Source of the DNA: Brucella anthropi_A
GTDB taxonomy: Bacteria; Pseudomonadota; Alphaproteobacteria; Rhizobiales; Rhizobiaceae
Assembly (NCBI RefSeq): GCF_046630315.1
Contig: NZ_LQBD01000002.1
Location: 1 to 64,000 of the forward strand
Length of the DNA: 64,000 bases
Reading direction: 5' to 3'
Under the pieces are notes generated by a model that searched no databases, was not told the DNA's origin, and saw only the letters and a list, made by a program, of their open reading frames with translations. Made by a program: the position numbers and the translations under genes. Of this stretch, positions 61,763 to 64,000 are shown in pieces. Each line of letters starts with the position of its first letter. The first letter of the stretch is position 1.

Positions 61763-63589
61763 ATGGAATTGCGTAATATCGCTATTATCGCACACGTCGA
61801 TCATGGCAAAACCACACTGGTCGATGAACTCCTGAAGCAGTCCGGCTCGTTCCGCGAGAACCAGCGCGTTGCAGAACGCATGATGGATTCCAACGACATC
61901 GAAAAGGAACGCGGGATCACCATTCTCGCCAAGGCCACTTCGGTTGTCTGGAAAAATACGCGCATCAACATCGTCGACACGCCGGGCCACGCCGATTTCG
62001 GCGGCGAGGTTGAGCGTATCCTGTCGATGGTGGACGGCGCCATCGTTCTCGTCGACGCCGCCGAAGGCCCGATGCCGCAGACGAAGTTCGTCGTCGGCAA
62101 GGCGCTGAAGGTCGGCCTCAAGCCCATCGTGGCGATCAACAAGATCGACCGTCCCGATGGCCGTCATGAGGAAGTCGTCAACGAAGTGTTCGACCTCTTC
62201 GCCAATCTCGACGCGACCGACGAACAGCTCGATTTCCCGATCCTCTACGGTTCGGGCCGTAACGGCTGGATGGCGCTGAGCCCGGAAGGCCCGAAGGATG
62301 AAGGTCTGGCGCCGCTGTTCGACCTCGTGCTGAAGCATGTTCCGGCTCCGAAGGTTGCCGAAGGTCCGTTCCGCATGATCGGCACGATCCTCGAAGCCGA
62401 TCCGTTCCTGGGCCGCATCATCACCGGCCGCATCCATTCCGGCTCCATCAAGCCGAACCAGGCCGTCAAGGTTCTGGGTCAGGACGGTTCGCTGCTCGAA
62501 AACGGCCGTATCTCGAAGATCCTCGCTTTCCGCGGCATCGAGCGCCAGGCCATTGACGAGGCGCAGGCAGGCGACATCGTCGCCATTGCCGGTCTTTCCA
62601 AGGGCACCGTCGCCGACACGTTCTGCGATCCTTCGGTCAGCGAACCGCTTGCCGCCCAGCCGATCGATCCGCCGACCGTGACCATGTCCTTCATCGTCAA
62701 TGACAGCCCTTATGCGGGCACCGAGGGCGACAAGGTGACGAGCCGCGTCATCCGCGACCGTCTGCTGAAAGAAGCCGAAGGCAATGTCGCGCTGAAGATC
62801 GAGGAATCGACCGAGAAGGATTCGTTCTTCGTGTCCGGCCGCGGTGAATTGCAGCTAGCGGTTCTGATCGAAAACATGCGCCGCGAGGGCTTCGAGCTTG
62901 GCGTTTCGCGTCCGCGCGTCGTCATGAAGGACGGCGAGAACGGCGAAAAGCTGGAGCCGGTGGAAGAAGTCGTCATCGACGTCGATGAGGAATATTCCGG
63001 TACCGTCGTGCAGAAGATGTCCGAGCGCAAGGCTGAAATGGTCGAGCTGCGTCCTTCGGGCGGCAATCGCGTGCGTCTGGTGTTCTATGCGCCGACCCGT
63101 GGCCTCATCGGCTATCAGTCGGAACTTTTGACCGATACGCGCGGCACGGCGATCATGAACCGCCTGTTCCATGACTACCAGCCATATAAGGGCGAGATCG
63201 CAGGCCGCAACAACGGCGTTCTGATCTCCAACGATCAGGGCGAGGCTGTGGCTTACGCACTGTTCAACCTTGAAGATCGCGGCCCGATGATTATCGACGC
63301 CGGCGTCAAGGTCTATCAGGGCATGCTGATCGGCATCCATAGCCGCGACAACGACCTGGAAGTGAACGTCTTGAAGGGCAAGAAGCTCACCAACATCCGC
63401 GCCGCCGGCAAGGATGAAGCCGTGAAGCTCACCCCGCCGATCAAGATGACGCTGGAACGCGCTCTGTCGTGGATTCAGGATGACGAGCTGGTCGAGGTGA
63501 CGCCGAAGTCGATCCGCCTTCGCAAGCTCTATCTCGACCCGAATGAGCGCAAGCGCTTTGAAAAGAGCAAGTCGTCGAGCGCTGCATAA
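61763..63589 (+). CDS. typA: Ribosome-associated GTPase TypA/BipA
   Basis: A 608-residue translational GTPase of the TypA/BipA family. It has G1 IAHVDHGKTTLVDELL, G2 region RGITI, G3 DTPGHADFGGEVERI, G4 NKIDRPD, domains II and V, and the C-terminal BipA-specific domain (RGLIGYQSELLTDTRGT). It binds ribosomes and supports growth at low temperature and under stress. The ATG follows a TCTCCAT region with a weak GAAGTG ribosome-binding site. Monocistronic, with a terminator after the stop. Confidence 0.95.
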   Translation: MELRNIAIIAHVDHGKTTLVDELLKQSGSFRENQRVAERMMDSNDIEKERGITILAKATSVVWKNTRINIVDTPGHADFGGEVERILSMVDGAIVLVDAAEGPMPQTKFVVGKALKVGLKPIVAINKIDRPDGRHEEVVNEVFDLFANLDATDEQLDFPILYGSGRNGWMALSPEGPKDEGLAPLFDLVLKHVPAPKVAEGPFRMIGTILEADPFLGRIITGRIHSGSIKPNQAVKVLGQDGSLLENGRISKILAFRGIERQAIDEAQAGDIVAIAGLSKGTVADTFCDPSVSEPLAAQPIDPPTVTMSFIVNDSPYAGTEGDKVTSRVIRDRLLKEAEGNVALKIEESTEKDSFFVSGRGELQLAVLIENMRREGFELGVSRPRVVMKDGENGEKLEPVEEVVIDVDEEYSGTVVQKMSERKAEMVELRPSGGNRVRLVFYAPTRGLIGYQSELLTDTRGTAIMNRLFHDYQPYKGEIAGRNNGVLISNDQGEAVAYALFNLEDRGPMIIDAGVKVYQGMLIGIHSRDNDLEVNVLKGKKLTNIRAAGKDEAVKLTPPIKMTLERALSWIQDDELVEVTPKSIRLRKLYLDPNERKRFEKSKSSSAA

Positions 63590-63605
63590 GCCCGACAGAA
63601 TAAAG

Positions 63606-63632
63606 AAAACGGCGTCTTCGGGCGCCGTTTTT
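63606..63632 (+). terminator. Intrinsic terminator after typA
   Basis: AAAACGGCG and CGCCGTTTT form a 9-bp stem with an 8-nt loop and a T-run. Confidence 0.9.
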
Positions 63633-63730
63633 GTTTGGGTTGTTCTTGGAGTTCGCCGCGACAATAGCGCATTTTCGAGCCAAAAGTGTGAAACGGTCTT
63701 GCGTTTGGAAATGCGGCAAAAACAAATAGA

Positions 63731-63772
63731 TAGAGCGGTTCCAACTTTTCCGCTAAAACGGGAATCGCTCTA
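63731..63772. repeat. Dispersed palindrome, copy 4
   Basis: TAGAGCGGTTCC and GGAATCGCTCTA form a stem of about 12 bp with one G-T pair, around a core CAACTTTTCCGCTAAAACG. This is the common Hyphomicrobiales type of intergenic palindrome, here between convergent genes. Confidence 0.65.
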
Positions 63773-63803
63773 GGACTGCATCATGCCTTGATTGCGTTTG
63801 AGC

Positions 63804-64000
63804 CTAAATCTGGCCGATTGGCGCGTAGTCGGCCCCGTCGACCGAAGATGGACGGCCCGCAAGGTTGATGCGGCTTACACGCTGCGGGGTTTCGGCGATG
63901 ACCTTGCCGCGCTTGACCACCTTGAGGCGGTTTGCCTTGAGCCGCAGCGCCTCGATCGGATCGCGTGCCTGCAACACCACGAAATCGGCATTGCAGCCTT
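63804..64000 (-). CDS. Cytosine-deaminase-like amidohydrolase, C-terminal end (partial)
   Basis: The visible 64 codons end in TAG (63804-63806) and continue off the right edge. They include CNADFVVLQARDPIEALRL and VVKRGKVIAETP, the closing beta segment of cytosine deaminase-type amidohydrolases, which repeats the DFVVL...V+RGKVIAE pattern. The metal-binding residues lie outside the window. It could also be another amidohydrolase of the same superfamily. Confidence 0.75.
   Translation of the reverse strand, partial: GCNADFVVLQARDPIEALRLKANRLKVVKRGKVIAETPQRVSRINLAGRPSSVDGADYAPIGQI

Noticed and set aside
1..64000. CRISPR array or retron
   Set aside because: No regularly spaced repeats were seen, and no cas or reverse transcriptase genes are present. 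The structured regions near the integrase therefore have no retron partner.

Overview
The window looks like the chromosome of a Brucellaceae member (Brucella, including former Ochrobactrum) or a close Hyphomicrobiales relative. This rests on the GC-rich alphaproteobacterial coding style, a eukaryotic-type glutamine synthetase GlnII behind a sigma-54 promoter, a DUF930 protein, and the short dispersed palindromes common in these genomes. No alignment was run, so the genus is an inference.

Layout. 1-130: tail of an IS3-family transposase. 842-13342: a catabolic cluster with a divergent GntR/FadR regulator, a complete branched-chain-amino-acid-type ABC transporter, a VOC protein, two SDRs, a fused alpha-beta 2-oxo acid dehydrogenase E1, its E2, and a shikimate-dehydrogenase-like gene. 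13732-17100: small stress-type proteins, a TonB-like DUF930 protein, and a divergent Lrp/alanine dehydrogenase pair. 17176-24122: a glycerol-3-phosphate-type operon (MFS, FGGY kinase, GlpD, FAD oxidase, GlpP-type antiterminator) whose leader can form two mutually exclusive hairpins. 24405-25445: glnII.

25946-44746 is an 18.8-kb integrated element bounded by a 51-bp perfect direct repeat inside tRNA-Gly(GCC). The intact tRNA lies at the right end and a 3' fragment at the left. It has a tyrosine integrase, a four-gene translationally coupled replication-type operon (HTH protein, small ORF, primase-polymerase, ATPase), a highly structured non-coding region after that operon, and no virion genes. 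Its cargo looks defensive: a 1640-residue single-polypeptide restriction-modification enzyme with an HNH-like neighbour, an HTH-ImmA/IrrE protease paired with a T4 Beta-like protein, a DUF6119/TIGR04141 protein, and an uncharacterised gene divergent from an XRE regulator. A satellite-like or integrative element carrying defence genes is the best reading.

45182-64000 returns to core genome: a prolyl-tRNA deacylase, a CnoX-like thioredoxin, a Lon-substrate-domain protein, a Trm112-like protein, leuB, ada, an MHS transporter with a large insert, asd, a zinc metallopeptidase, leuD, a CitE-like lyase, an M3 oligopeptidase, mgtE, typA, and the end of a cytosine-deaminase-like gene. Upstream of asd is a 41-codon reading frame with a strong ribosome-binding site and a Thr/Lys-rich end, a candidate attenuation leader peptide.

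Strongest leads for new biology: the structured RNA or origin in the element, the asd leader, the GlpP-type leader switch, and the defence cargo pairs.
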